In this document: piece after piece, positions 41,897-50,277 of the stretch | How positions within the stretch are numbered: position 1 is the first letter of the stretch | Layout: every line of letters begins with the position of its first letter | The notes under the pieces: generated by a model | What the model was told of the DNA's origin: nothing | Databases searched by the model: none | Seen by the model: the letters and a program-made list of their open reading frames with translations, nothing else | NCBI GenBank assembly: GCA_020284085.1 | Contig: JACEVL010000143.1 | Location: forward strand, 1,038,746 to 1,102,745 | Direction of reading: 5' to 3' | DNA: 64,000 bases | Source: Aporrectodea caliginosa | Taxonomy: Eukaryota > Annelida > Clitellata > Crassiclitellata > Lumbricidae | Translations under genes and position numbers: made by a program

Positions 41897-44800
41897 TGAA
41901 TATATCTCCCAACACCTGCCATAAATAATATTGCACTGGGCAAGAGATTAGCTACATGCTTTTTGCTACTGATGGTGTAACAAAAAACTGAATAACAGTA
42001 CCTGGTGCAAACTGTCTTTGCCAAATACATGTATTAAATAAACCACTCTCAACCCTGACCAGCTTATAAATGATCTCAGATTTACAACCTGATAGCAGAT
42101 ATACTTATCCTGGCTAGCAGAGCCTTATTTTAGAGCAGCCTGTTCTCAAAACTGATCAGCCAAAAGATAGCCTGTGTGAAGCCACAGGTCATAAAAGCCA
42201 GATTTAGCTCTCAAAACGTGAACATACTACCACACCCAGGCATATCAAGCCACATACACAGCTCACAAAAACCTCAGGATTATTGACTGTGTGTAGCAAA
42301 CATCACCATTACATAGTGGAGGCATACCTCAAATGCTGTTCCATCAAAACTTGTATTCACAGTTCTAAATCAAGTACAGCTATAAAAAATAAGGAGATCT
42401 CTAAACTTAACTGAATATAATTTGAAAATTCAGCAGAAACTAGCCTCAAGGCAAACAGTCCAACTTAACTGTTTGACCTGATCTAAAGGCTTTATATCAA
42501 ACAAGTCGTATTAAAAAACACTATAAATATCTGATCCAAACCAAAAGCTTAGAAAGGAATGGAAACGCTAAAAGACTTATTAAATAGTAATGTCACATAA
42601 AAGCAAACACTAATGTTCCAGACCACTCACACAAAAATGTAGCACATGACTGCGGCTGCCTATAGCTAGTCAGCATAGATGAATAAAATAGCTGCACAAA
42701 AGTTCTGTCTGTAGGTCATAACGATTGTTTTGTTGCCAAACAGAATCTCTGTTCATCTGACCACATTAAATTCAACATCAACTGCCACCAGACTACATTC
42801 ACGGGTGCACGATAAGAAGCATTACGGTGATGAATTGATGTTTAAGCTTTAAGTTTCCTGGCAGACTTAAAACAGTGTCTGGCAATACCTTTCGTATGCC
42901 AAACGAACTACTTTTGAGAGCAATTTCTGTTTAGACTACCTTTATCTGACTGAGCACATAATATATTAGCCACAGGCCCATCATGCCGTTTTTCTGCAAA
43001 TGCATAGTACCTTCTAGCGTACACCGTCATGCTATCAGCCAATGAACCTGATACCCTATACTCATGTAGCAACTTTACTCTGCCTCTGCCAATTACAAGA
43101 GAAACTAGACCAATTAGTTCACCTAATAGATCCCCAATCTGTGGTATCACTTCTTAACATCACACTACATTCTAGTAACTTTATGGCCCAGGTTTGTAGT
43201 GTAATGTAAAATTAGGTTTTTATTAATAATCCTCTATTAACAACAGTCTCAGCAGCTATGATTGAAGGACCTAACACTGAAGCTTACACATGACGCCACC
43301 AACCTAAGAACTGGAAACCTCTTCCTACAGGTTAGAAAATTTTTCCTATCTGTTACCTGTAACTATGCGACCTGTCAGCTTGGTGTTGTGAATAAACGAA
43401 ATTGATTGATTGATTGATTGATTAGACTGAGCACCTAACTATAGATTGATGCTTCACAAGACACTGTGGTGGAAGGTTCACATATTAGCCACCTTTCAAT
43501 TATGAGTTCAACATCCAGACATATATTCCCCATGAATCTGAGTTCTAGTCTGTGCATATAAATAAAGCCACTGTGTACACCTAGGAGCATGGCACAGTAG
43601 GTCATCTAGGACAACACTCAAGAGCAGACATGGAGCAAGCCAGCTACTCAAGTTTCCATTTTCTAAATATTTGGTAGTTCACCACAGGTAAGTTATTATA
43701 GTATACCTTAGTTTATAATTTATGAGTTTATTTCAATTCATATAATGTCTCATAGATAATATTATAATATTCATTAACTTCATCATCATTGGAGAACAAC
43801 TGTATCAACTATTTACCACCAATATAAACTACACACAGCTGCCTGAATATGCTACAGTGATAACTGGCTCCAGGTGGCTTGAAGTCTTGCATAAGGTAGG
43901 GGTGTTCCAAGCAGGTAAATTTACCATAGCTGCAAAGCCCCCCAGCAGTGAATAACATGACCAGACCTATGTTTACTAACATAACTATGAAAAACAATAG
44001 TAACTGCGCCTTCCTGCAGCAGCCTCCAGGTGCCTGTTTAAGGCCTGCTTGTCTCTACTGTGATTTATCAGTGTTCCTTCTAATTTATACTGACAGTGGG
44101 AAAATACAACATATTCACTCAGTCAGTAATTTAAACCTGCAAGATGCTTACACAGCTAAACCCACATGGCTCCTTTCATAGCACACAATACTGATTGCAA
44201 ATGCAAGATTTAATGCAGCTCTGAACAATTACGCTTTTATACACACAGTTAAGAAGGCAGATATGACATTGCTATCATATTTTCTGATAACAAAGAATAC
44301 TTGACATGCACTAACTCCCACACATGGTAGATAAACAGATTCAATATGAGGCCAACCAAATATTCCTGTCATACTTGCACAATCATCTCTGATAAATAAT
44401 ATACAAATCAAGCTGAGAAATTAAGGAGTGACTGATCATACCCATTTATAAAGCTGCATATTAATACTGAAATGACAGGTGCAGTTACCTCAATGTCCAA
44501 ATCTGGGCTAATTATTCCCACAAACTATTTGAACAATTCTGTTTAGCTGCCCAGTAGGACATTAACAGTCACATTATAAACATAATACACCCTTTAAATA
44601 CATTTAATAACCAAGGATCACTTTATTCTCTTGTAATCATATATCATTCACTGGTATTTCACCACATTTACAAACAAGATATTGGGGATAGTGCTGAAAA
44701 TGATTCATGCGACCACATTCAAAATAATGAGGTTATGGTCACCAACAGAACTATCCAGGGTGGCATGGTGAAGAACTGCAAATGCAAATGCTTTTTATCT

Positions 44801-47800
44801 AAATCTGGGTTTTGCATCCCAAGGCAAAAAGTGAATCATCATTAAATGTATGTTTTGTTTCTGCCTTTGGGCGTAATAAAGTACTGATTAAATTGTAAAG
44901 CCATGAAACCCAAAAGGAAAGGTTGCTGGACTGCTGCCAATATGTTAGCTCTTGTATCAAAATAGCCTTCAAACCTGGACCAGACTCCTCTAAAGACTAA
45001 CCTCAATCGAGTTATACATGTGTTAAATAAACATTTAGCTTGCCATCATGCATCAGATACACACTGGATAATCAACAATATTGTCAATATCAGGACATGG
45101 AGGTTTTACGCCAGCATGCAGACACACTTAAGTACTTAGCTTACTGGCTTGAATTTTTAACTTCTCTCTATTCATAATTGCTGCAATTAATTTTCCTCCT
45201 ACTTCAACAATATCATCACCATGCTACTGTTGTGAAAAAGCAATTCCTAATAAATAAAATGTAATTACTAATATCACTTTCAGTGATAGTGCATATCAGA
45301 CTCAGCCTACGCATAAAGAAATGTTTCTTCAAAGATATGGGTAATTGTACTCAGGTGCAGGTCTAAAAAAACACAACAAGCCTAAACACTATGCTTACTA
45401 TAACTCATACTGGAAAGCACAGTACATTCATTTCTAAGTTCTTTGCTTAAACTAAATATCCTCATACAATCTAGAGGTTTCCATAGCACTGTTCTCACAA
45501 TGCACAACGCATCAATGCACTGTCTATTCTGTGCAACACTAGAGGCTTCCATTGTTCTCACAATGCACAAGGCATAAATCCACTGTCTATTCTACATGCA
45601 AAACCACATTCAAAAAAGTTTAATCCATAGCACAGAACTAGTCAAGACATACAGTACTAAGCACATAAGACCAGCAGTTGGATTACTAGACATATCTGCA
45701 GCTAAGCCAAGATCCTGCAAACCAATCTGAATCGTTAATTGACAAATTAAGTAACTTGTCTGGCAAGCATCTCACAGTGCTCCACATGCAGGATAATCAG
45801 CCAGGCAGAAGCACAATGTGTTCAGCTAGAAGTGCAACACCCAGGCATGTATTTACCATGAACCTAAGTCTAATCTGTCCAAGTAAACAAAGCCATTCAG
45901 TACACTTAAGTGCATGGCACAGCACATAATCTAAGACGAAACTCAAGAGTTACGTTGCAAAGAACAATAGTGCAACAACCAATGCGCTATCGAAGGGATG
46001 ATTTCTGTGAAGACTTGCTTTTCTCAATAAATTCAAGTGAACTTCATGAACCGTGTTGGTAACATTCACAATTTACACAAAATCCCTCCATCGATAACTG
46101 ACGATCATTTTGTGTAATTACTTATAAATGTATATGATACCTATCTTATCTATGAGTGAGACATAAATATGCAATTATTAACTTTTCCATTTTAAGAACT
46201 TCTTTAGCGCCTATATTCCATGTAATGAAATGTAATATAACGTAAAGAACTGTAACTAGACATTTGCATCTATAGCACCATCTTAAATAACTGCTCAAAG
46301 GCTTTCCTAACTAGCTTAATGACACAGAGAGCTTAGTACGATCACTATTATTATTAGTGTTAGTAGCATTATAATTAGTATTATTATACTACTAAGCTAG
46401 TTAGCATTATAATTAGGATTATTATACTACTAAGCTAATTAGTAGAATTATAATTAGTCTTAACATACTACTAAGCCTAGTAGTATTATAATTAGTATAA
46501 GTCGCACCTCCGATTCGCATTTCTGCGTGACTGCGCGTGTTAAAAATGTTTAGTGATAATAATAATAACTTAGTATTATTACTAACTTACAGATATATAA
46601 GAGTTTAGTAAGAATGACAAGTTCATCCCCAGGAATGTAATACTCAAACTGCTGGAAAGTCTCCATTAGCATGCTCTCTCACTTGCATACAACCTGAACT
46701 AAATTACTAGGCACTCAGTCAAATTACCTAGGACCAGTCCCATGTCAACAGTTCTGATAAATTATTAATGCTAGAAATGTAAAGAGTACACAGTGGACTT
46801 GAGCAATGACCTCAGTCAAAGCAATGTTCAGTCTAACCAACTTTGTATTAAAGACAAAACAGATCAGAAACTGAGTAACAATTTACTAGCAGTTTTTACC
46901 CGGCGTTCGCCCGGGGTTTTGCCCAGGCATAATTTGTAACGGCTGCAAATAAAGGCTACTTACTTACTTACTATATTGATGATGGGCTTCAAATATTTAA
47001 GAACATGTCCATATATCTGAATGGAAACGATATTTAGAGGTGAAAGTAGTTGCTTTGCCCGTGTACTGCACGGGTTATCTCTACCTTAAATAGGCGTATT
47101 ATTTGTTCCCTGGGCTAAATAATTATAATAGACTAAGCTCGGCCGTTTTTCTATAACCTATTTTCTATTATAGACGTATTATTTGTTCCCCGGGCTAAAT
47201 ATAATAGACGAAGTTCGGCCATTATTGCGATTGTAATTTTTTCGGAGCGACCCGCGTCTTTAACGAAAGCGCCTGATTTGAAAATTAAGCCCGCGTGACG
47301 TAAGATTGCATATTTAGCCCGCGTGACGTGGACAAATGGCCATACTATGGCCGTTATTATAAGATAGCCTCGTTGAAAGTTGGAAATTTAAAATGTCCAT
47401 ATATCGGCGTTTAAATAAAATTGCGAGCTGAAAATAGTCGCGTTGACCTAGGCGTGGCGTAATAATGTTTTGTAAAATTTTGTAAATCGCTAAAGCGTTC
47501 CGTTTCAGAGCCTTTACACAACAGACAAACATACAAACAAACGGAAGGACAACGTAAACAGACTTCGCCTTATAATATAGATATTGTTTGGATACCATAT
47601 TGCTACCTATGAGTTGAACAAACACTATGCGACCATGATTCAGAGCTCAATGCATCACATAAATCTGAAAATTTTAGAGCCATGTACCATATTTTCCAGA
47701 CTATAAGTCGCGGTTTTTACATGAGAGCCGAGGGTAGCGACTATTCAATTTATGGCAGGGGTGTCAAACCTTTTCTAATGGCGGGCCAGTGGCAAAATTT

Positions 47801-49487
47801 TCCAGCAAGTGGCGGGCCAGAGTGCCGAAGGCGCCTGAGCAAAATGGGCGACGGGATCTGGGTGGGGGCTCGGTGATCCCATCCCCAGAAAATTTTTGAG
47901 AAACTAAATCTTAAATGATGCATTTTTAGCATACAAACAGTCAAATAAGGCTTATAAAATCTTAATTTTGATCTTAATTTTTCAGTCACGAACATGATAA
48001 AAAGCACATCGAGCCTCAAAATGAAATATATAAACTTTTATTCACAAATTGTGTAGGGCCTATAGTCTTCAGGCAATGCGCCTCGGGCCAGAAAAATATC
48101 TTCGGCGGGCCAGAAATGGCCCGCGGGCCTGCTCTTTGACATCCCTGATTTACGGACTTATAAAACGTCTTTAACAGTACAACCCAATCAGAGGCTCTCT
48201 CCCAGTGCGAAGAACCCCTCAAAAAAAGAAAAGTCTTAAGAGATTGGGCGGAAACAGTAGTGCCCCAGATAATATCTCAGCACGAGTCATAACAGGAAGG
48301 TCATACCACAGCAAAGGGACAACAGATGCATATGCATGACTTAAATAAAAGTGCTGCACTGATTCATCTGTTTAATATCAAACTGCCTCTCTATCAGTCG
48401 ATATATTATCTTTGGATTCCTTCAGCATAGAAACTAGAACAATGTTACAAAATCATAACATACACCAAAGGTTGATATCTTTAATTTCAAAAGTACTAAA
48501 ACTACCGTAAAACCACAACAAACATCAAATGTTGACAAAAATGTAATTTCAAAAATGAATAAATTTAATTTCAACAAAAAGTTACGTTTTACCAAGTATT
48601 TGCCAATTATGGCCATATATTTATGATGCTGTTAACACAAACGTTTACACATATCTGACCATCTGTGTATGGGTGTGCATATCTGCCACTGTAACCAATG
48701 TGTTGATTTAAAAAAAACTTCTGCCATTATTGCATCTCATCGCCTTATACAATAAGCGCATTATCGTATCATATTAATAGATTTATATAGCGCCTCTCTC
48801 AGAATAACTATTCAGAGGCACTCTCAGCATGAAAACCCCGAGGAAAATGAAACGTCTTTAAAGAACGAGAGACCAAAGAGGAAAAACCAGTCATTAGTTT
48901 AGCCCTTGGTGAGGGGGAAGGTCATTCCAAGTAGAGGGACCAACCACAGCAAATGCCCAGCGTCGAGACAAGGCAGTCCTAGTCCTAGGAACAAACAGAT
49001 CAAGCCAATCAGCAGAACGCAAGGAACGAGATGAGGTCGCAGATAACGGCTTTCACATATAGTCAGAAAGATATTTTGGGGCACTACTCAGTGCGGAAAA
49101 TACGGAAACAATGAAAAAGTAGTCCAGCTGTTGAATCATTCTTGTCATGTTGTGCTTCAAACTCCATTATTTAGTCACTGAAGATTGTTATAACAAGCAT
49201 ATAATAACGTCATGCAAAATTCAAGCAATTACAATACCTTGCCTTACTTGCCAAATACCATTGTCATCATATTCATAAAAAACTGACTCCTCACTCACCT
49301 TTCCATTCTCGTACCATATCAGAGCATGATTGCGTGACAGGACTTTGCAGTCGAAGATGGCATTGGTCAGTGATGGCCTCGACTGTGCCACCGAGCGACC
49401 AATCTTAATCGGTTCGTGCAGTGACACACGCCGTTCCTGAAACGGGTGCGAGTTGGCGCAGCACGTAAAGACTGCGCACGCGCACAT
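8671..49487 (-). CDS. SLMAP: Sarcolemmal membrane-associated protein, 27 coding exons
   Basis: Tail-anchored FHA/coiled-coil protein of STRIPAK (PP2A) complexes; in other animals its FHA domain binds autophosphorylated MST1/2 and so restrains Hippo signalling. Coding exons in order: 49299-49487, 40737-40884, 38791-38857, 37196-37277, 36041-36136, 35168-35239, 34427-34504, 34128-34190, 32303-32440, 31694-31804, 31046-31103, 30203-30268, 29517-29666, 28718-28792, 26734-26775, 26172-26234, 25585-25647, 24566-24631, 24107-24169, 23281-23466, 20432-20494, 13743-13805, 12835-12954, 12513-12588, 11664-11823, 9549-9683, 8671-8781. Every junction keeps frame, total 867 aa (human about 828). FHA 1-112, coiled coil about 150-830, membrane helix about 837-855. 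Exon 1 to exon 11 is closely colinear with human SLMAP; the middle is more divergent. Exon 1 ATG (49485-49487) has A at -3 and no in-frame upstream start close by. Confidence 0.95.
9549..12588 (-). CDS. SLMAP: SLMAP exons 24-26, distal coiled coil
   Basis: Exon 24 (12513-12588, ends phase 2), exon 25 (11664-11823) and exon 26 (9549-9683) encode residues about 708-831. The segments [20 protein letters not shown] and [20 protein letters not shown] are heptad-rich and align with the distal coiled coil of human SLMAP just before its membrane helix. Intron 25 has received a LINE fragment and a hAT element; intron 24 shows nothing notable. Confidence 0.9.
9945..10462 (+). mobile_element. CR1/L2-like LINE 3' fragment
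   Basis: Reverse-transcriptase C-terminal region of a non-LTR retrotransposon: [16 protein letters not shown], then after a one-base frameshift [57 protein letters not shown] and FLKTCLF. The LHWLP...APQYL...RSRT...LWN order is typical of CR1/L2-group ORF2 ends. It finishes in GGCGCTTTACAAATACTTAA and a short (ATACG)n tail. 5'-truncated and frameshifted, so dead. Confidence 0.85.
10536..11317. mobile_element. hAT-type non-autonomous element, 782 bp
   Basis: Starts TAGGGCTGTCAACGGGCC and ends TTTGACAGCCCTA, flanked by perfect 8-bp duplications CTTATGGG (10528-10535 and 11318-11325). The 8-bp duplication and TAGGG termini fit the hAT superfamily. The first ~220 bp is tandemly duplicated: a second TAGGGCTGTCAACGGGCC begins at 10757, and both halves run to AGTCATCGGCG then GGTTGGCA-like sequence. 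Contains a short TA microsatellite (about 11131-11155). No transposase. Confidence 0.88.
12835..30268 (-). CDS. SLMAP: SLMAP exons 12-23, modular phase 1-1 coiled-coil exons
   Basis: Twelve consecutive exons, all beginning and ending in phase 1: 66, 150, 75, 42, 63, 63, 66, 63, 186, 63, 63 and 120 nt (residues about 368-708). Many are 63 nt, i.e. 21 residues or three heptads. Their translations begin alike after the split codon: EELN, GQLD, KELD, EQLR, SQLS, DQVA, DKVI, EQLD, QRVV. Exon 13 (29517-29666) is a very acidic insert ([11 protein letters not shown], residues 406-416). Each exon could be skipped without shifting frame. Boundaries are supported by strong acceptors and donors and unbroken frame across all joins. 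Confidence 0.88.
15443..15511. mobile_element. 61-bp piggyBac-like mini-MITE with TTAA flanks
   Basis: TTAA-CCCTTTAGCAACGAGC...GCTCGTCGTTAAAGGG-TTAA. The ends are inverted repeats starting CCCTTT, and the element is flanked by TTAA on both sides, as for piggyBac-type insertions. The body is only 61 bp. A related copy is at 39778-39840 and a degenerate one at about 25454-25505. Confidence 0.6.
16458..16745 (+). mobile_element. CR1/L2-like LINE 3' end, second copy
   Basis: Same family as 9945-10462, covering only the last part of the ORF ([38 protein letters not shown]) and the 3' end, closing in TTTATAAATGCTTAA and an (ATACA)n tail. Frames are interrupted; 5'-truncated. Confidence 0.8.
17333..17430. 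repeat. Inverted repeat, probable foldback MITE
   Basis: ACCACTGTTACAGCTATAAA on the left pairs with GTAGCTGTAACAGTGGT on the right, with a further inner pair CTAGTGTTATA/TATAACACTAG. About 98 bp in total. I could not find a convincing flanking duplication. Confidence 0.55.
18150..18440 (+). mobile_element. LINE-derived repeat fragment
   Basis: Begins with TTTATATAGCGCCTCTCGC and AATCAGAGGCGCTTATA, and continues into a frame reading [20 protein letters not shown] then RLKPHLFL, similar to the LWNSL..FRRRLKTHLF end of CR1/L2-type ORF2. A related TATATAGCGCCTCTC sequence occurs at 48781. Confidence 0.5.
19581..19658 (-). CDS. Isolated exon-like segment in SLMAP intron 21
   Basis: After a pyrimidine-rich stretch and AACAG acceptor the minus strand reads [20 protein letters not shown] then AKQPG and TAA. 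It is CpG-richer than its surroundings and looks coding. It would need incoming phase 0, but exon 21 ends in phase 1; in that frame it reads [19 protein letters not shown] and continues open for about 100 nt. Possibly an alternative terminal exon, or part of an unrecognised repeat. Confidence 0.2.
   Translation of the reverse strand: MQCVTSTLIKDPAIKRYQEIAKQPG
20555..20905. repeat. Minisatellite, about 45-50 bp unit, interrupted by a MITE
   Basis: Degenerate units of the form AGTCAATGCATAAGAACTAA then GGAGACACATAT occur four times before 20705 and once more after 20866. The MITE at 20706-20865 has split the array. Confidence 0.65.
20706..20865. mobile_element. hAT-type MITE, 160 bp
   Basis: Terminal inverted repeat CAGTGTTTCCGTTA on the left, TAACGGAAACACTG on the right. 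Flanks CTTAAAGC and CTTACAGC form an 8-bp duplication with one mismatch. No coding capacity. Confidence 0.8.
21119..23183 (+). mobile_element. TIR DNA transposon (8-bp TSD), 2.07 kb, in SLMAP intron 20
   Basis: Perfect 16-bp terminal repeats TAGGGTGGAGCTTATT, flanked by perfect 8-bp duplications GTGCACAC (21111-21118, 23184-23191). Looser inverted similarity extends inward, including TTAGGGGTAGCTCAA (about 21229) matched inverted at about 23050. The 8-bp duplication and TAGGG ends suggest hAT or a hAT-like superfamily. It carries a single-exon coding region on the plus strand, opposite SLMAP, described separately. Confidence 0.9.
21838..22843 (+). pseudogene. Frameshifted transposon-encoded protein
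   Basis: Two overlapping frames make up one product: 21838 to about 22110 ([20 protein letters not shown] ... [20 protein letters not shown]) and then, in the next frame, about 22110 to 22843 ([18 protein letters not shown] ... [18 protein letters not shown] ... [20 protein letters not shown] ... [18 protein letters not shown]). The join suggests a small frame-shifting change just after MSPG. I recognise the [15 protein letters not shown] and HLWYLSQEL blocks as features of abundant uncharacterised proteins in invertebrate genomes, but I cannot name a domain or place a DDE/D triad. Its position inside precise terminal repeats makes it a mobile-element protein, not a nested host gene. Confidence 0.75.
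23865..23921. repeat. TA microsatellite
   Basis: (AT)n blocks separated by a short unique stretch in SLMAP intron 19. Confidence 0.85.
25021..25243 (-). mobile_element. tRNA-derived SINE, minus strand
   Basis: Read on the minus strand it starts with a tRNA-like head: CCCGATAGCGCACTGGATAA as A-box/D-arm region and GAGTTCGAGCCCCG as B box. A non-tRNA body follows, then GCGCTTATTAAAG and an (ATT)n tail. The head lacks a consistent full cloverleaf and is followed by a SINE body, so it is not a working tRNA gene. The 3' GCGCTTA-like end resembles the local LINE 3' ends, consistent with a LINE-mobilised SINE. Confidence 0.75.
25950..26171. repeat. Direct tandem duplication next to exon 16 donor
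   Basis: About 100 bp present twice: AATCTTCCAACCATC ... GTCAGATGTACTGAACAAAA ... AATAAATACTGCCAA at about 25958-26053 and again at about 26074-26171. The second copy ends exactly at the splice donor of SLMAP exon 16 (25 of its last bases include GTGAGTACAG on the minus strand). Confidence 0.8.
30345..30500 (-). mobile_element. LINE relic
   Basis: On the minus strand a short stretch reads [11 protein letters not shown] and MLLDGMV, similar to the end of endonuclease/reverse-transcriptase ORFs of RTE/L1-like LINEs (EGK..RGRPR...LDG). Stops interrupt it. Ends uncertain. Confidence 0.4.
31046..31103 (-). CDS. SLMAP: SLMAP exon 11
   Basis: 58 nt encoding [19 protein letters not shown], closely matching the EALQADNDF segment of human SLMAP. 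It converts the reading phase from 0 (exons 4-10) to 1 (exons 12-23), so it is the hinge between two runs of symmetric exons. Confidence 0.9.
31694..36136 (-). CDS. SLMAP: SLMAP exons 5-10, conserved proximal coiled coil
   Basis: Six consecutive phase 0-0 exons: 36041-36136, 35168-35239, 34427-34504, 34128-34190, 32303-32440, 31694-31804 (residues 163-348). Translations [72 protein letters not shown] and EEEC.HLQEM follow the human protein segment by segment. This is the region that in the family carries STRIPAK-partner-binding coiled coil. Exon 10 is a highly charged E/K/Q helix. Confidence 0.94.
32533..33743. mobile_element. hAT-type element in SLMAP intron 8, 1.2 kb including nested insert
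   Basis: Begins TAGGGATGTTAAACGAAATT and ends GATTCTAACAACCCTA, flanked by perfect 8-bp duplications ACTGAAAC (32525-32532, 33744-33751). Sub-terminal regions are repeats of AACGAAATTCGG and its inverse CCGAAATTCGG. Without the nested element it is about 370 bp with no coding capacity. Confidence 0.88.
32789..33625. mobile_element. Nested hAT-type element, 837 bp
   Basis: CAGTGGCGTAACGAGGGG at the left, CCCTCGTTACGCCACTG at the right, flanked by perfect 8-bp duplications GTTATATA (32781-32788, 33626-33633). GC-rich sub-terminal blocks (GCGCCCGGGGGC) occur at both ends in inverted orientation. No open frame of transposase length. Confidence 0.9.
34628..34800 (+). mobile_element. Degenerate tRNA-derived SINE
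   Basis: AGTAATAGCTCAGTTGGCCA is a tRNA A-box/D-arm-like head; the B-box position is degenerate. It ends near AATAAAGCTGTTAACAAAAG, a 3' end similar to other repeats here. Not a functional tRNA. Confidence 0.4.
36500..36985 (+). mobile_element. LINE ORF2 C-terminal relic
   Basis: Frames read [34 protein letters not shown] and LPPRQLYF, corresponding to the LHWLPV..RI.FK...ALxGLAPSYL end of CR1/L2-like reverse transcriptases. A preceding partial duplicate (DHLHELF...LQLNATLQF) overlaps it. Several frameshifts; lies in SLMAP intron 4. Confidence 0.65.
37196..38857 (-). CDS. SLMAP: SLMAP exons 3 and 4
   Basis: Exon 3 (38791-38857) reads [20 protein letters not shown], matching the strand that follows the FHA core in human SLMAP (VTHGCIVSTIKLFLPDGMEA). 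Exon 4 (37196-37277) reads a Ser/Asn/Thr-rich linker then [14 protein letters not shown], the start of the first coiled coil. Phases 1, 2 and 0 join cleanly. Confidence 0.93.
37950..38590. repeat. Diverged ~450-bp direct duplication in SLMAP intron 3
   Basis: The sequences at about 37960-38115 and 38405-38575 share the order TTTCTAA/ATTTAG..., CATACTGTATA-like, GAAACAATTT/GAAACACTTC, ATCCATTTAAGAAACT, and GCAG..ACATTATA..AG, with many substitutions. This looks like an old tandem duplication. Confidence 0.5.
39281..39416. mobile_element. Tc1/mariner-like foldback MITE, 136 bp
   Basis: Nearly the whole element is a palindrome: TGTCAAAACTTTTTAGAACC ... GGTTCTAAAAAGTTTTGACA, with the arms continuing through TTCAGATGTGAGAGAAAAG and its complement to GAAACCAC/GTGGTTTC near the centre. 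It is flanked by TA on both sides, the target of Tc1/mariner elements. In the SLMAP pre-mRNA it would form a hairpin of roughly 60 bp. Confidence 0.8.
39778..39840. mobile_element. Mini-MITE of the 15443 family
   Basis: CACTTTAATGACGGGCTGCT at the left and CTCTCGTCATGAAAGGG at the right, same layout and size as 15447-15507. Flanked by TTAA on the left and TTCA on the right, so one flank has mutated. Confidence 0.55.
39855..40058. repeat. Minisatellite, about 40-bp unit, five degenerate copies
   Basis: Repeated phrase GTCCATGTAATTGCC then AGAGTTCAACCAAAT in SLMAP intron 2. Confidence 0.75.
40737..40884 (-). CDS. SLMAP: SLMAP exon 2, second half of FHA domain
   Basis: Encodes residues 64-112: [20 protein letters not shown] then [20 protein letters not shown] and [10 protein letters not shown]73-G74-T75 is the FHA loop that contacts the phosphopeptide backbone. 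Acceptor CTTTTTAG joins exon 1 in phase 0 immediately after NGK; ends in phase 1. Confidence 0.96.
45470..45597. repeat. Two-copy tandem duplication, about 67 bp
   Basis: CTAGAGGTTTCCATAG, TGTTCTCACAATGCACAA and CACTGTCTATTCT occur twice in the same order with a few differences. Confidence 0.75.
46366..46502. repeat. AT-rich tandem array, about 48-bp unit, three copies
   Basis: Units contain GCATTATAATTAGTATTATTATACTACTAAGC-like sequence (shared core ATTATAATTAG and ATACTACTAAGC). Confidence 0.75.
46892..47582. repeat. RTE/SINE-like interspersed repeat region
   Basis: TTTTACCCGGCGTTCGCCCG at the left, TTTGCCCGTGTACTGCACGG at about 47055, and ACAACGTAAACAGACTTCGC then TTATAATATAGAT at the right. 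Paired CCCGG/CCCGT hairpin heads and a CAGAC..ACTTCGC..TATAATATAGAT end are typical of RTE-linked repeats in many invertebrates. GTATTATTTGTTCCC followed by GGGCTAAATA occurs twice. Boundaries and class are tentative. Confidence 0.4.
47756..48147. mobile_element. hAT (Charlie-like) MITE, 392 bp
   Basis: Starts CAGGGGTGTCAAACC followed by GGCGGGCCAG, ends TTTGACATCCCTG preceded by GGCCCGCGGGCC. Flanks ATTTATGG and ATTTACGG are an 8-bp duplication with one mismatch. CAGGGGTGTCAAA with a following GGGCC block is a familiar hAT terminus in animals. No transposase. Confidence 0.85.
48155..49080 (-). repeat. Two fragments of a LINE-like repeat family
   Basis: At 48170-48330 (AATCAGAGGCTCTCTCCCAG ... 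AGGTCATACCACAGCAAAGG) and 48781-49080 (TATATAGCGCCTCTCTCAGA ... AGGTCATTCCAAGTAGAGGG). Both share the AGCGCCTCTC-type end seen at 18180, here mostly in the orientation opposite to the LINE coding strand. 48331-48780 shows nothing recognisable. Confidence 0.45.
49299..49487 (-). CDS. SLMAP: SLMAP exon 1, start codon and first half of FHA domain
   Basis: 63 codons: [20 protein letters not shown] ... [14 protein letters not shown] ... [19 protein letters not shown], followed by donor GTGAGTGA. R31 (in IGRS), S51 and H54 (in SRNHA) are the conserved phosphothreonine-binding FHA residues; human SLMAP has the same SHPFQER, KIGRSVA and [12 protein letters not shown] blocks. Confidence 0.96.
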
Positions 49488-50038
49488 AGTTTGGTACTGA
49501 ACCAGTTTCCTTGGTTATCAGTGTCAGTTCTAGAGAGCCAGCCTTACAGCAAAAACCCGACCGGGCGTCTTCCACACAGAACACTCCAACAAACGACAGC
49601 AGCTGGGGTCCAACGAGAATCTACCAGTCACTCATTGGCCTCAAGAGGAAGACAGGAGCTGCTGTAAAAGAAATACAGAATGCTTACACGACTAACAAAT
49701 CAATTTTTATTATCAAATAATATTAGACTAATACGAAGACTTCAAAAATGCAGTTTAATCTCAAATATCAACTGTGTCTGTAGACATAGCTTAAACATCA
49801 ATGTATTTCATAGACAATTTTCGGTTCATTGTCAAAATCAATATTACACAGAGTGGGACATTTGTAAAGTGACTGATAGCAATTTGAATAAGCTAATGAA
49901 CATTACTTGCTGCCATAGTTAACCCCAGGATATCACTTAAACCTATGCAACAATCATTTGATCTCCAAAGTCATAATACTTGTTTATTGAACTAATACTG
50001 GGTGTATTGTTTCCAACAGCGTTTTTAGCATGCTTTTC

Positions 50039-50251
50039 GGCAAGCTTATAGTATCGGGGGCTCAAGGTTATATTGCACAAGTTTACTGGCATCGTGAGTG
50101 TGGGTTAGGGTCAGGTTAGGCTTCGTGTGGGTCAGTTAGGGTCAGGGTTAGGGCTAGTATCAACATTAGAAAACCTGGCACCATCTGGCATCTGCACAGC
50201 ATGCCCAAAGATACTGTATAATCCTTCAGCCCGCAATACTATAAGTTTGCC
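50039..50251. mobile_element. MITE with telomere-like core, copy 2
   Basis: GGCAAGCTTATAGTATCGGG at the left, AATACTATAAGTTTGCC at the right, flanked by perfect 8-bp duplications TGCTTTTC (50031-50038, 50252-50259). The interior is built of GGGTTAGGGTCAGGTTAGG and GTCAGGGTTAGGG. Same family as 4591-4772. The 8-bp duplication points to a hAT-like mobiliser, although the GGCAA end is not a typical hAT terminus. Confidence 0.82.
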
Positions 50252-50277
50252 TGCTTTTCTGGCTCACTGCCAAATGA

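Larger units (their letters stand above)
40885..49298. other. SLMAP intron 1 (8.4 kb)
   Basis: The longest intron. It holds two TA microsatellites (about 41778-41808 and 41856-41891), a partial tandem duplication (45470-45597), a three-unit AT-rich array (46366-46500), an RTE-like repeat region (46892-47582), a hAT MITE (47756-48147) and two related LINE-like 3' fragments (48155-48330, 48781-49080). A TTGATTGATTGATTGATT tail at about 43402-43425 marks another short interspersed repeat. The rest (42000-43170, 43430-45460) shows nothing I can name. Confidence 0.75.
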
